From assembly GCA_021234155.1 (NCBI GenBank), contig JAJEKV010000027.1, positions 8,044,873 through 8,108,872 on the forward strand: DNA of 64,000 bases, read 5' to 3'. Shown piece by piece: positions 1-12,060 of the stretch. The stretch comes from Isoetes taiwanensis. Its lineage: Eukaryota > Streptophyta > Lycopodiopsida > Isoetales > Isoetaceae. The notes beneath the pieces are model-generated. The model was not told where the DNA came from and did no database searches. It saw nothing but the letters and a program-made list of their open reading frames with translations. The first letter of the stretch is position 1. Each line of letters opens with the position of its first letter. The position numbers and the translations under genes were made by a program.

Positions 1-838
1 TTTTTAACATCCACGGGGAGCTTACGAAGACTACGGGAGAAAACACACCCAGATGTGGCTCATCCCCACTACAATACATGGCTGAAATGGGTCCTTCACT
101 ACGAACATTACAATGATCATGGTCACTTTCACAACGAAGCGTCGAACCCGTGACCCTGGGCATGGCAATTTAGAGGCATGGTGACATAGGCGATTACTCC
201 TAAGGTCATTCGTTTAGTGAAAGATAAAGAAGTAGAGAAAAAGGAGAAGCATTTATAATGTCCAACTGTTCTATGAGACGTGCACATCACACGAACATTG
301 CTCTATTACTACTCATTTAGATGCGACCATCCTCTTCATAATATAAGAGCACAAGTTAACTTTACCTTTAATTCGTGGATTCTGGTTATGGCAGGTGGTA
401 CCTCCCTCCCTTTCCCCCAACGACTGTTGTTTACTCGGCCCTTCGTTATCAATATTTAGTTTTGGTACAATGTTCTGGCTTCCACGTCGTATACTTGCGG
501 ACGAGATTGCGGCATGATGCATCTGATTTTTGGGATATCGTCCATTGCGTTCTGGAGCACGACTATTCCACCATGTTACAACACACTCTAGAACTCTAGT
601 ATGGGAAACAATGCTTTAGGATCACATAGGATCATCCCTGCCATGTTAGGCCTAGATGATAGTACCGAACGCACCATCGCCATCGTAAAAAACCACCATG
701 AATCCAAGCCATCGGGCCCAACACCGGAGTCTTGAGTGCAACATTGCGATCCGTTGCACTGGGAATTATACAGGCGAAACTAACCCCTGGTATCCCTCGG
801 ATGAGGCGCCAGAGCATAGAGAACCGTGTCCAAATGGT
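1..838. repeat. TIR element copy A (left end outside the window)
   Basis: This stretch matches about 2477-3334 nearly base for base, including the starting TTTTTAACATCCACGGGGAG. Its left terminal repeat would lie before the window. The match to copy C stops near 838, where the two diverge. No credible protein is encoded. It is the first of three neighbouring copies of one family. Confidence 0.8.
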
Positions 839-1367
839 GATGATCATTTGCATATTATACTCGTGTGTACAAAGATGGTTGTCACACGATGTAAAAGGCC
901 AAAGCCAACAAACATTTGGATATGAATCAACCCTGGTACGGATGCTGGAGCACAATAACTGTGCTCCATAAGCTACCCATGAAATTGATCTCGATGGCCC
1001 GCGTGCATGGTTGCAATATGGAGGCTGTCATGTTTCATCACGAGGCATCTCGACCGTCGGATGCCACGCCAAATCTAGGTCGTCCATCTCCTCCTTTGCT
1101 TTAGGATCCTCAAATGGCGATCCTAGAAGCATGGAGCTCTCATCTGTGAGCTTTGCTCCAGTATTGCTACCCATGCGATATGGAATGTGGTTGCACAATA
1201 TTTGTCGTGTGATGAGATCCAACATTTATTTTCGCAATAGTTCCAACTTTTGATGATCGAGACTGCAATGCAGCACCGATCGATAATGAACCAACCGAAG
1301 GTTGGGATTATGGTCAAATCGCCGCCATTTAAAGGCATACTTTCCACGTCTATGACTTGAGTCTAAC
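839..1367. other. Unassigned sequence between TIR element copies A and B
   Basis: This may be more interior sequence of copy A that is deleted from copies B and C, or flanking DNA. No convincing gene or motif is seen. The short reading frames overlap on both strands and show no recognisable domain. Confidence 0.4.
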
Positions 1368-2300
1368 TTAAGATTTTGAACTCCGATTCAAGTGATTCTA
1401 GCTCTGATAGGAAGATATCGTTGTACCTACAATGGAGCTGAAGGATATATTCTCATTCTAATCATCATAAAAAAGTTACGGTCATTTCCATCAAAGATAT
1501 CCCAAAAACAGGGGCATTTTCACAATTTTGCATAAATATAGGGGTATTTTTATAATTTTTCCTTATTTTTAACATCCACGGGGAGCTCACGAAGATCATG
1601 GGAGAAAACACACCCAGATGTGGCTCGTCCCCACTACAGTACATGGCTGAAGTGGGTCCTTCACCACGAGCATTACAATGATCATGGTCACTTTCACAAC
1701 GAAGCATCGAACCCGTGACCCTGGGCATGGCAGTTTAGAGGCATGGTGACATAGGCGATTACTCCTAAGATCATTTGTTTAGTGAAAGATAAAGAAGTAG
1801 AGAAAAAGGCGAAGCATTTATAATGTCCAACTGTTTTATGAGACATGCACATCACACAAACATTGCTCTATTACTGCTCATTTAGATGAGACCATCCTTT
1901 TTCTTCTTCATCGTCCATTGTGTTCTGGAGCACCACTACTCCACCATGTTACAACATACTCTGGAACCTTAGTATGGGAAATGATGCTTTAGGATCACAT
2001 AGGATCACCCCTGCCATGTTAGGCCTAGAGGATAGTACCCAAGGTGCCATCGCCATCGTAAAAAACCACCATGAATTCAAGCCATCGGGGCCAAGACCAG
2101 AGTCTTCAGTGCAAAATTATGAAAATGCCCCTGTTTTTGGGATCGTTCTGATGGAAATGACCGCAACTCTTTAGTGATGATCCGAATAAGAATACATCCT
2201 TGAGATACATTGTAGATGACAACGATATCTTCCTAACAAAGCTAGAAGCACATGAATCAGAGTTGGGGATCACAAGTTATGTTAAATCCTTACAAATTTT
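1368..2300. mobile_element. TIR element copy B, internally deleted, with long inverted ends
   Basis: The left end (about 1378-1560) and right end (about 2100-2260) are inverted repeats of each other. Both contain GGTCATTTCCATC, then CCCAAAAACAGGGGCATTTT, and an outer block with GGAAGATATCGTTGT. Arms of roughly 160-190 bp fit a non-autonomous Mutator-like or foldback element. The interior resembles copies A and C but lacks the segment between about 1905 and the TCGTCCATTG block. No transposase is present and no clear target-site duplication was found. Confidence 0.65.
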
Positions 2301-3514
2301 TGTGTATTAAAAGTAACATAACTTAAGATTTCAAACTCCGATTCAAGTGATTTCTAGTCTGATAGGAAGATATCGTTGTACCTAGTTACGGTCATTTCCA
2401 TCAAACCTATCCCAAAAACAGGGGCATTTTCATAATTTTGCATAAATATAGGGGTATTTTTATAATTTTTCCTTATTTTTAACATCCACGGGGAGCTCAC
2501 GAAGATTATGGGAGAAAACACACCCAGATGTGGCTCATCCCCACTACAGTACATGGCTGAAGTGGGTCCTTCACTACGAACATTACAATGATCATGGTCA
2601 CCTTCACAACGAAGCGTCGAACCCGTGACCCTGGGCATGGCAGTTTAGAGGCATGGTGACATAGGCGATTACTCCTAAGATCATTCGTTTAGTGAAAGAT
2701 AAAGAAGTAGAGAAAAAGGAGAAGCATTTATAATGTCCAACTGTTCTATGAGACGTGCACATCACACGAACATTGCTCTATTACTACGCATTTAGATGCG
2801 ACCATCCTTTTTCTTCTTCATAATATAAGGGCACAAGTTAACTTTACCCTTAATTCGTGGATTCTGGAGCAAAAGTCTTCTGGCAGGTGGTACCTCCCCC
2901 CCTTTCCCCCAACAACTGTTGTTTACTCAGTCCTTCGTTATCCATATTTCGTTTTGGTACAATGTTCTGGCTTCCACGTCGTATACTTGCGGACGAGATT
3001 GCGGCATGATGCATCTGATTTTTGGGATATCGTCCATTGCGTTCTGGAGCACGACTATTCCACCATGTTACAACACACTCTAGAACTCTAGTATGGGAAA
3101 CAATGCTTTAGGATCACATAGGATCATCCCTGCCATGTTAGGCCTAGATGATAGTACCCAACGCACCATCGCCATCGTCAAAAACCACCATGAATCCAAG
3201 CCATCGGGCCCAACACCGGAGTCTTGAGTGCAACACTGCGATCCGTTGCACTGGGAATTATACAGGCGAAACTAACCCCTGGTATCCCTCGGATGAGGCG
3301 CCAGAGCATAGAGAACCGTGTCCAAATGGCGAGGCAGTACAATATATGTCTTAGGACCGTATACTGTGCTGGAACGTCACAGATACATCTTATTAACTCC
3401 TAAGACCTTCAATTAGATAGCACTATTAGATGGATAGATAAATTATTTTTAGGCAAATTATAAAAATACCGCTGTATTTATGCAAAATTATGAAAATGCC
3501 CCTGTTTTTGGGAT
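2301..3514. mobile_element. TIR element copy C
   Basis: The left arm starts near 2320 and is shortened next to GTTGTACC. It runs through GGTCATTTCCATC at about 2389 into the same interior as copy A. The right arm (about 3455-3512) is inverted relative to the left and contains AATGCCCCTGTTTTTGGGAT. Around 2265-2325 the right arm of B and the left arm of C meet as a large imperfect palindrome. The element abuts a different repeat at about 3517. Confidence 0.6.
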
Positions 3515-3516
3515 AG

Positions 3517-3955
3517 TTCTCTTCAGCAAAATCGTACTTTCTTCTGAAGAAGAAGACGGCAGTGCAAATAAAGCTGGACCTCTTTAACATGAAGAAGAAT
3601 TTTGGCCTGAGATTTCAATCTTGATGATTCATGGTCTTTGCAACATATATCAGGACTTGAGGCAACAGTTAAAGCGATTGTGCAAAAAATAGGCGGTAGA
3701 GCTTAACATTTGCAAAACTCGCTTTCTTTCAACAAATTTCAAATGATCTGCCGTCGACATTGATTTGTGCAGGTAAGAAACTCTGCTTGCGTGACTTTGG
3801 AACAGATGGCAGGATTTGCCCTAATTCAAGGACACCTAACAAGCTTCAACTCTTAGTATATTTTCAGAGCGCTTGAAGAAATAAAATTGATGAGGCTATA
3901 AGACTCAAACCCCTGCAAGACCAGAGATGCTTGACATAAATCCTTATGCATTTGC
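3517..3955 (+). repeat. Direct repeat R1 (uninterrupted partner of 4945-5331)
   Basis: It begins TTCAGCAAAATCGTACT and matches 4945-5331 over almost 400 bases. It then continues CAAACCCCTGCAAGACCAGA and GATGCTTGACATAAATCC. In the second copy this continuation is found only on the far side of the Copia element (11029 onward). R1 therefore approximates the sequence before the Copia insertion. No protein is evident. Confidence 0.75.
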
Positions 3956-4944
3956 AAAAGCGCCTACAAATTTGCCTTGTATCCAGGGCATGCTATTAAT
4001 CTCAAGTTCTTGGCATCCAATTTGCAGCAGCAGCCCATGACTACTGGATGCTACAAGACTGCCAAGCTCAAGATCATAAAACAAGAAGAAAGAAACAAAT
4101 ATGCGTAAAGAATATGGGAAATGTGCTCCAAATGAAGCTCTCTAATTATGAGATAAAACCTGGTTACATCTGAGCCCTACATCTAATTAAATCTAAATCG
4201 TACACTTATGCTAATCTAAGCATGCCAAGTGTAGTCTACCACCACTAACACCTAGCATGTGCACAATGTTAACTACCAAGTGGTTAACACTATCATCATC
4301 CCCTCCCCTCCCCCGGGCGGGCCCCACTCCAAAGAAAGAAAAAAAAATTCCACTTAATTCAACGATGATAGGGGGCCTTTAAAACATAAGTACCAATTCA
4401 TGTACTCCAATATCAACCATAAAGATCATGGGCAAAGAAAGCGCGAGTATTTTGTGAGTGTGCAACTTTGGAAAATTCATATGCCAAGGAGCAAAGCGTG
4501 AGGCCTGCGAGCATGACTTCTTGTACAAAAGTGTGAGCACGACTATTCAATACCTAATCATGGCTTGTTGACCGTGATGAAAGCATGAGAGGGGCCATGA
4601 GGGTGACCCTAAAATTTTAGAACATCCATAACCTAAAAATGAGATCGCCATCTGAAACACAAGTTTAGATGGCTAATATTGAATCGTTCAAGAATTTTTT
4701 GAAGCCTTAAAACGGGTTGGTTGATGCAATGTGAAGAAGACAAGTGGATCCGAATGTGATCTGCTACAAATAGTAACTTGTGATTGTTGCGTGATTCTGC
4801 TAGAATGGCGACTGATGTGCTGCAACGTTACATATACTATCTAGTGCGATTGAGCTGGAACTAGAGAAATAGATCGATGGCCATAAATCTCAAAGCAATA
4901 GCTTCTTAAATTTGCTTTCCAAGGCCACTAACGGTGATTCTAAA
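3956..4944. other. Intergenic, no gene recognised
   Basis: AT-rich sequence with a short C-rich stretch near 4293-4330 (CCCCTCCCCTCCCCCGGGC). I see no coding potential or terminal repeats. Confidence 0.5.
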
Positions 4945-5331
4945 TGAAAATTCAGCAAAATCGTACTCTCTTCTGAAGAAGATGTGTGGTGCAAATAAAG
5001 CTGCATCTCTTTAACACAAAGAAGAATTTTGGTCTGAGATTTCAATGACTGCATGATGCTTGATGATTCATGGTCTTTGCAACATGTATCAGGACTTGAG
5101 GCAACAACTAAAGCGAATTGTGCAAAAAATAGGCGGTGGAGCTTAATGCCCACAAAACTCGCTTTCTTTCAACAAATTTCAAATGATCTGCTGTCGGCAT
5201 TGATTTGTACAAATAAGAAACTCTGCGTACAGAACTTCCGACCATATGGCAGGAAGAAATAACTCTTAGTATATTTGCAGAGCACTTGAGGAAATAAAAT
5301 TTATGAGGCTATAAGACTCAAACCCCTGCAA
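4945..5331 (+). repeat. Direct repeat R2, split by the Copia insertion
   Basis: It matches R1 (3517-3955) up to the junction CAAACCCCTGCAAGAC, where the Copia 3' LTR begins. The rest of the R sequence resumes at 11029 as GATGCTTGACATAAATCC. Confidence 0.75.
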
Positions 5332-5822
5332 GACAAGGCTAGCTTGACAAAATGCACTAAGAAGTTTTGAAGTCCAATTTTAATCTATTGCATAATTGTC
5401 AAAGCTCATACTTCATAATGCATATTTGCAATGTCCATATGCAAAAGTCTCAATTCAGTATTTCAACTTAAGGATTAAATACAAAACCCTTTTACCAGTT
5501 CGTCTTACAACTACTTGAGATAGATCGATTGAATAAACTTTAATGGCTCAAATCCGAGAGCTCAAGCCTGCCCTATCCGGCAGCTCTGCGTGTGACCTAT
5601 ATGGATTGATTGGCTACACATTAGCTTTATAGTTCCCACCGTTTTCACAGTAGGAAAATTTCTTTTCTAGCATTTCGTCCATTGAACCGAAGAATGAAAA
5701 GCGGTTCAAGATAAATATAACATATGTGCATATTTAGCATTAGGTTAACCCAATACTGAATAATTAGTTTTAACTGATGCACCACTAGTATTATGACATG
5801 ATAACCTATGTTGTTTCTTTCA
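5332..5822 (-). repeat. Copia 3' LTR
   Basis: Direct repeat of 10527-11028. On the minus strand it starts TGAAAGAAACAAC at 5822, directly after the polypurine tract. The other end has lost the expected terminal CA, with GACAAGG in place of TGAAAGG on the plus strand. It lacks a short block (AAGCTGGCACTGT region) present in the 5' LTR. Confidence 0.9.
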
Positions 5823-5830
5823 TCCCCCTT
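5823..5830 (-). other. Copia polypurine tract
   Basis: The minus strand reads AAGGGGGA immediately before the LTR start TGAAAG. This is the expected position and composition for the primer of plus-strand DNA synthesis. Confidence 0.8.
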
Positions 5831-5842
5831 CATGTCAAAATT

Positions 5843-6190
5843 ACTATCTGTTCAGCCAGGTTCAGTAAAAGGGATTCTGATAAAAATGAGCAATTGTTAT
5901 AGCTTGCACCTGACCTTCACATAAACTTGTGTATCAGCATTTCTGTTATGCAGCATAACTGTTTTAACTAATTATGAATCTTTTGTACTTCAGAGCTTTA
6001 AGCACCTTCATAAAAATATCAGCATAATTTCTGTCTGTTCAACCAGATCCAGCAACCTCTGATCAAATGTGAATATCTGTTATAACTTGCTGCACTTTTA
6101 CATAACCTTTAACTCAGCATCTCTGTTATGCAGCATCATTGTCTTACACAATCATAGAACTTCTGCACCTCATAACTGTATGCAATTTCA
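5843..6190 (-). repeat. Degenerate tandem repeat in the Copia 3' untranslated region
   Basis: Two diverged units of about 180 bp, starting near 5845 and 6028, share CTGTTCARCCAG, TGTTATARCTTGC and CTCTGTTATGCAGCAT. They lie between the end of pol (6261) and the polypurine tract. No coding potential is seen. Their function is unknown. Confidence 0.6.
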
Positions 6191-6260
6191 CCTTTAACAA
6201 CAATAACTTCAGTTACATTATTATGCCTTAGCAACAAGTATTGACGACTTCAACATTACC

Positions 6261-8975
6261 CTATATTGCTGTAACACCTATACATTTCAGCAAATTCTTT
6301 AATTTCGAGAACCTGTTAAAATGCAAAGCCTTTGTGAAGATGTCTGCAAGTTGGTCTTCTGTTTGCATATACTCCAGCTTAATTAACTGCTTATTTACAG
6401 TTTCCCAAATAAAATGCATTTCCAATTCAATGTGCAATCTTTGACACCGTACAATTTCCTTTGCTGCAAGAGTTGTGGAAGCATATTCGGCCTCAGCTGT
6501 TGACATGGCAGTGAAGGTCTGTTTTTTGCATCTCCATGAAATTGGAGCTCCTCCTAATAAGATGACATATCCAGAGGTGGATTTTGGAAGATCTAAATCT
6601 CCTGCCCAATCTACATCACAATATGCTTGCAGCTTCAAATCCTTTGAACAAAATACTAGTCCATGAGTCTTTGTTCCTTTAAGGTATCTAAGAATTCGTT
6701 TTGCAGCTAGCCAATGACCTTTCCCAGGATTATGACAATCTCTACTGAGCAAATTAACACTGTAAGCAATATCAAGTCTTGTGCTATTTGCTACAAAAAG
6801 TAGACATCCAATTAGTTCTCTATAGGGAATTTTCTCCATGTCACGAATTTGCTCATCTATTTTAGGACACATTTCATTTGAGATCTTGCTGCCAGGTACA
6901 CTCGGCGTATTAACTGGATTGCAATGTTGCATATTAAATCTTTCTAACATGCTATCAATGTTTAGAGCCTGAGAAAGTGCCAGAACTCTCAATTTTTTGT
7001 CACGTTTGACTTCCACATCCAAGAATTTATGGAGTTCACCCAAATCACTCATTTTAAATCTGTTTTTGAGAATATCTTTGCACTTATTCATTGTCTCCAT
7101 GTTACTTGCTGCCATGATGCAGTCGTCTACGTCATCTCCCTGTTTAAGCATGTATAGATTTCCATCATTTTGTAACTTTGTAAAGCCTTGTTCTTGTAAA
7201 TATGAATTCATACACCTGTACCACTCTCGTGGAGATTGTTTTAGCCCGTAAACTGCTCTCTTGAGTCTCCATACTTTGTTATCTCCTTTGGAAAATCCTG
7301 GGGGCTGTCTCATATAAATTTCTTCTTGTAACTTTGCATTTAGAAATGCTGTTTGTACATCCATATGGTGCAGATCTAAATCAAGTGCATTTGCTAAAGC
7401 AATTAGCATCCTAACACTTGTCACTTTTACAATTGGTGAGAAGGTTTCATCATAATCAAGACCCTTCTTTTGGGAGAAACCCTGTGCCACTAATCTCGCC
7501 TTATATTTTGGTGTTACGCCATCTGCTTCAAGTTTAATCTTATATATCCATTTGTTTCCAACTATATTTTTTTCTTGAGGACTGTCTACTACTTCGTATG
7601 TCTGAGTTCTATCAAATGCTTCCATTTTGCTTTCCATAGCGTTTCTCCAACTAGCTGCATCAGAGGAACTAATTGCCTCTTCATAATTTTTTGGCACACT
7701 AGGTTCTAGCACCGTCAATGCTTCTAAAATATCAATATCATTAATTTCAGTGTTCAAAGAATTACCTTGAATTTTGGCCAATTGTTTACTTCTGCCTTGA
7801 TCTTCTCTTCCCTATTGTGTAGTATCAATAGCTGCTTCATCTCTCAACCTTTGGCCCTCACTTCTTCTTCTTCGATGTATTTCTGCATTCTTTTCTTGAA
7901 CAAGTGCAGCTTGAGATGCAGTACAGTCCTCATTTGATGTTGGGAGATCAATATGTGCTCCTTTATCCTCTCTTTGACCTGTCTTAACATTCTCATGATT
8001 AGCATTAAAGTTAGAAATAAGTAAATCGTTATCATCTTCAACAATTTGCTGCAACAATTTTTCTTTCTTAGCATGCATACTCATATGAGTATTAGCTCTC
8101 GTAATATTGCTTGCATCAACAACAGTAGATTCAGCTTTGTCAATTATTGATCTAGGTTTGTAAAGCTGCCCTTCATCAGATGTTACATCACGGCTTATGA
8201 TAATCTTCTTTCTTTGCGGATCATAGAGTCTGTAACCTTTGGAGTGTCGGCCATACCCTACCAAGTATGCAATCCAACATCTATCATCGAGTTTAACTCT
8301 TTGTTTCGCAGGAACATGCATAAAGGCCAAGCATCCATAAACTCTAAAATTTTCATAGCTTGGCGTAGATCCTGACCAAAGTTTCTGAGGTATGCCTCCG
8401 TTCAAGCTTGCAGATGGCAAGAGATTTTGTATGTAGACAGCAGTCATGACCGCCTCCTCCCATAAATAGTTTGGAAGGCCGCTATGTTTCAACTTTGCCC
8501 GAGCAGAATTTAGGATAGTTCTATTCTTCCTTTCAGCCACTCCATTTTGCTGTGGTGTATGACTGCAAGTGTATTGCCTTTTTATTCCTTTCTCGCTGCA
8601 ATAGGCGATAAATTTAACTGACATATAATCTCCGCCTCTGTTTGATCTTACACATTTTATCTTTCTTCCTGTTTCACACTCAACTTCACTAGCAAACAGT
8701 TTAAATGCATCAAATGCAAGATCCTTAGTCCGTAAGCAATAACATCTAGTTTTTCTACTAAAATCATCAGTAAATGTTATAAAGTACCGTTTACTTGTGA
8801 TGCCAACCACATTCAGAGGACCATACAAGTCTGTATGTATCAGATCGAGCAATCCCTTTGCTCTTTTGTTTGATTTTTGAAACGACAATCTGGTGTGCTT
8901 TCCCAATTTGCATCCAACACATATAAACGGATATGTGACAATTTCTGAAACTGTGATCAGACCTTGTTTGGCCAT
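6261..8975 (-). pseudogene. Copia pol: integrase, reverse transcriptase and RNase H
   Basis: The first part (8975-7812) is the integrase. It has the zinc-finger end CVGCKLGKH and a core with IHTDLYGP and NGVAERKNR. The second catalytic aspartate region reads VRSNRGGDY where Copia integrases have a D before the GG, so the active site is damaged. An in-frame amber codon at 7812-7814 separates it from the reverse transcriptase part (7781-6261). That part has KARLVAQGFSQ, MDVQTAFLNA, the D-V-D-D active-site aspartates (DDVDDC), YGLKQSPREWY and the RNase H motifs AYCDVDWAGD and STAEAEY, ending DIFTKAL. The reverse transcriptase half is one long open frame; the gene as a whole cannot make the usual polyprotein. 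Confidence 0.9.
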
Positions 8976-10468
8976 ATATTTACATTTGTAATATTAGTAT
9001 GGCCTAATTTTTTGTGCCATGTCCTTGTTGAATAAACAGTGGTCAGATTTATACTTGACAAACATTTACTGCTCAACCCAAACAGATTGCCAACTCGTTT
9101 TCCAATGAACTTTAATTCATTTCCAAAAAATACTTTACAATCGAGTTTCTCAAAGACAACTCTAAATCCCAAATCCACAAGCTAAGATATTGAAAACAAA
9201 TTCCTTACTAACGAAGGAACACACAAAACATTTTTTAAGTTCACAGTTTTTCCATTTAGATCATACAATTCAAGTATGCCTACATCTTCAATTCTTTGCA
9301 TTTCTCCATTGCCAACTTGCACATATCCTGATTTTCTTCCATTGCAATCCTTCAGCATTTTAACTGAGCGTGTCACTGACCTCTCAGCTCCACTATATAA
9401 GATTACAAAATCATCATCAATTTCGTTATTTGTTTCAGAAATAGACAAAGCTTGAATTCTTACCTCAGCATCATGATCTGAACCTTCTTCTTCCTCTTTC
9501 GAATTTTCTTGTGTGAAGTGTACACTAGCACTCTTTCTTTTATCTGCGCCTCTTCCTCTTCCAGCAGATCCTCCACGATTTCCCCTTCCTCTTCCTCTAA
9601 AGTTAGAGCACTTAGGACTAGAACAATTGTTGGACATATGTCCTTTGCCTCCACAATTATAGCAGACTGGATCTGAGTCATTTAGCTTAGAACAATGGGC
9701 TTTAATATGACCATATGAATTGCAATTATAGCATGGACCAATCTTTCCTTTTTCTCGACCTCTAGTTGCCTTGTTGGTGTAGAGTATTTCTGCTGTTTTC
9801 TGCTCATTTTCCTGATGCAAGAGCTGATGCTCAATTTCTGCTCTTAAAATGTTCTCCGCCTCCTCTCTTGATTTTGCAACATTCCTGATAAATAAGGATA
9901 GTTGCCCAAATTCAACTAACGATCTTGAAATAGCATTAACTTCATGCTGGGGTGTCATTTTGATACCTGCTCCTTCTAGATCAGAAACAATAGTGTCAAA
10001 TTTTTCAAAAAATGCATCCACATCATCCTTCTCTCGAAACTTTAGTTTCCTTAACTCACTTTCCAGTACATCAATTTGAGAGGAAGTTTTCTTCTCAAAA
10101 TGCTCCAGCAAGTACTGCCACATTTCTCTTGGAGTTTTATTCTTAAGTTTAAGCAAAATAGTAGGGCCAACTTTACTAGTGATTATGCCTTCAGCTTCTC
10201 GAATTTTTTCAGCTTCTGATTTGCTTCCCCCTGCATTTATTACAGATCTACCACTGCTTAGTGTCCCTACTGTACCACTACTTGCAAAAGTAGCTCCTTC
10301 TTGCTCTGCACTGGCAGCTCCAGTATTCACAACAGTGAACGAGCTTGTTCCAATCTTTTCACCTGTGCTATCAACAATATCCCATAGTTCTTCTGCCACC
10401 AACACACGATAGCAACAATATCCCATAGTTCTTCTGCCAGCAACACACGTTTCATTTTCTCTTTTCAT
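8957..10468 (-). pseudogene. Copia gag and protease
   Basis: The frame runs from 10468. A gag core (HFEKKTSSQIDVLESELRKL) precedes two CCHC zinc knuckles, CYNCNSYGHIKAHC and CYNCGGKGHMSNNC, which bind element RNA. A glycine-arginine-rich linker follows. The protease catalytic triplet, normally D-S-G, reads Y-S-G (VILYSGAERS), so protease is probably dead. An amber codon at 9182-9184 interrupts the frame, which then continues into the pre-integrase segment ending WHKKLGHTNITN. A frameshift near 8960 separates it from the integrase core. Confidence 0.88.
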
Positions 10469-10516
10469 ATTTGAAATCCAGATCCTCCTCTGAATTCATC
10501 TATGGCACTCAATAAT

Positions 10517-10524
10517 TGATACCA
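10517..10524 (-). other. Copia primer-binding site
   Basis: The minus strand reads TGGTATCA two bases inside the 5' LTR. This is complementary to the 3' end of initiator methionine tRNA, the usual primer for plant Copia elements. The match weakens after these eight bases. Confidence 0.75.
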
Positions 10525-10526
10525 AT

Positions 10527-11028
10527 TGAAAGGTTAGCTTGACAAAATGCACTAAGAAGTTTTGAAGTCCAATTTTAATCTATTGCATAATTGTCAAATC
10601 TCATACTTCATAATGCATATTTGCAATGTTCATATGCAAAAGTCTCAACTTAGTATTTCAACTTAAGGATTAAATACAAAACACTTTTACCAATTCGTCT
10701 TACCACTACTTGAGATAGATCGATTGAATAAACTTTAACGGCTCAAATCCGAGAGCTCAAGCCTGCCCTATTCGGCAGCTCTGCTTGTGACCTATACGAA
10801 TTGATCGGCTACATATTATCTTTATAGTTCCCACCGTTTTCACAGTAGGAAAATTTCCTTTCTAGCATTTCGAAGCTGGCACTGTTCCATTGAACCGAAG
10901 AATGAAACGGTTCAAGATAAATATAACATATGTGCATATTTAGCATTAGGTTAACCCAATACTGAATAATTAGTTTTAACTGATGCACCACTAGTATTAT
11001 GACATGATAACCTATGTTGTTTCTTTCA
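10527..11028 (-). repeat. Copia 5' LTR
   Basis: 502 bp, bounded on the minus strand by TGAAAG and CTTTCA, so it has the TG...CA ends and a short inverted terminal repeat. It matches 5332-5822. Its outer part (10905-11028) is also the start of the segmental duplication repeated at 15708. Confidence 0.92.
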
Positions 11029-11989
11029 GATGCTTGACATAAATCCTTGTGCACTTAAAAAACTGACAAAACTAAAATTTAATGCCAGTACTGATGTGGC
11101 TTGATAGAACATGTTAGCTTGATAGAACATGTTATTACTTGGGCAGTGACGATAGTACGACGAATGTTGTGAACAAGAAAGTCCTCCAGATGGACAGTGT
11201 AATGGTTGATTGGTTTATGCTTATTCGCACTCGTCGCGCCCAACACCCCATGTGGCCGTCAGATTCAGCCATCCTATGGCTCCCATATGGTCAGGGTGCA
11301 CCCGCTGCGAATATACTTAGAAATGATTGGTCACACTATATTTGTAATCAAATACCCTATGATTTATAATGGTTGCTTATTTCCTTTGTTGGAGTTGGGT
11401 TGTGGAAGGCTTAATGCCACACACTTCAGAGTTGTCCAGCATATGATGACATTCGGATATGCTATGCTGAGCTGGTCCATCCTGGCCAGCCCCTGCACGA
11501 GATGCTGAGCACGAGCTTGGTACGAAGGTTGGGATCATGCATTCAAGAGATCATGGATCACCGAGATCAGCTCGATCCTCGGGCACTTACCAGATACATG
11601 TACATATTTCTGTCCCTCATGATATATATTTATATTTGTGTTTGTATTTGTACCGGTTTTTCCACCAAATAACCCTTCGGGGCGGGGAGGGGGTTTTTTA
11701 ATTCGGACAGTGATACACTTGTTGCGCCTCCTGTTTGGGTCCCATAGGCCAATTAGTCTCCATGGACGACAAAAACTCTATTCTATTCCATTCCATTCCA
11801 TTCTAAGCACCAACACCCTAATACCTTTATATGCCTAAGAAGGGAGATACTCTCCTATTTTGTGCTTGAGAAGGGAGATATTTTTCTACCTCTTTTTTGA
11901 AATCCTATACACGTAGAAATGATTGGTCGCGCTATATCTGTAATCAAACACCCTATGATTTGCAGTGGTTGCTTATTCTATCAATACAA

Positions 11990-12060
11990 AGATTCGAACC
12001 TCCATAAAAGAAGAACAAAACCTTTTTGACAGTCCTCTAACCACCAACACCCTTAATACC
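11990..12060 (-). mobile_element. tRNA-derived SINE-like head
   Basis: On the minus strand an A-box-like TTGGTGGTTAGAGGAC is followed after tRNA-like spacing by the B-box GGTTCGAATC. These are the two internal RNA polymerase III promoter blocks. No cloverleaf with paired acceptor stem is evident, so a SINE or tRNA relic is more likely than a tRNA gene. An identical copy lies at about 16829-16899 in the duplicated segment. Confidence 0.4.

Larger units (their letters stand above)
5332..11028 (-). mobile_element. Ty1/Copia LTR retrotransposon, complete in structure but inactive
   Basis: Read on the minus strand the order is 5' LTR (10527-11028), primer-binding site, gag with zinc knuckles, protease, integrase, reverse transcriptase, RNase H, 3' UTR, polypurine tract and 3' LTR (5332-5822). 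Integrase before reverse transcriptase defines Copia. By eye the LTRs differ at about 4% of positions over the first 200 bases plus an indel, so the insertion is not recent. Coding is broken by amber stops, a frameshift and substituted catalytic residues. It sits inside repeat R2. A clean 5-bp target duplication is not visible, because the outer few bases of the 3' LTR are altered. Confidence 0.93.
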
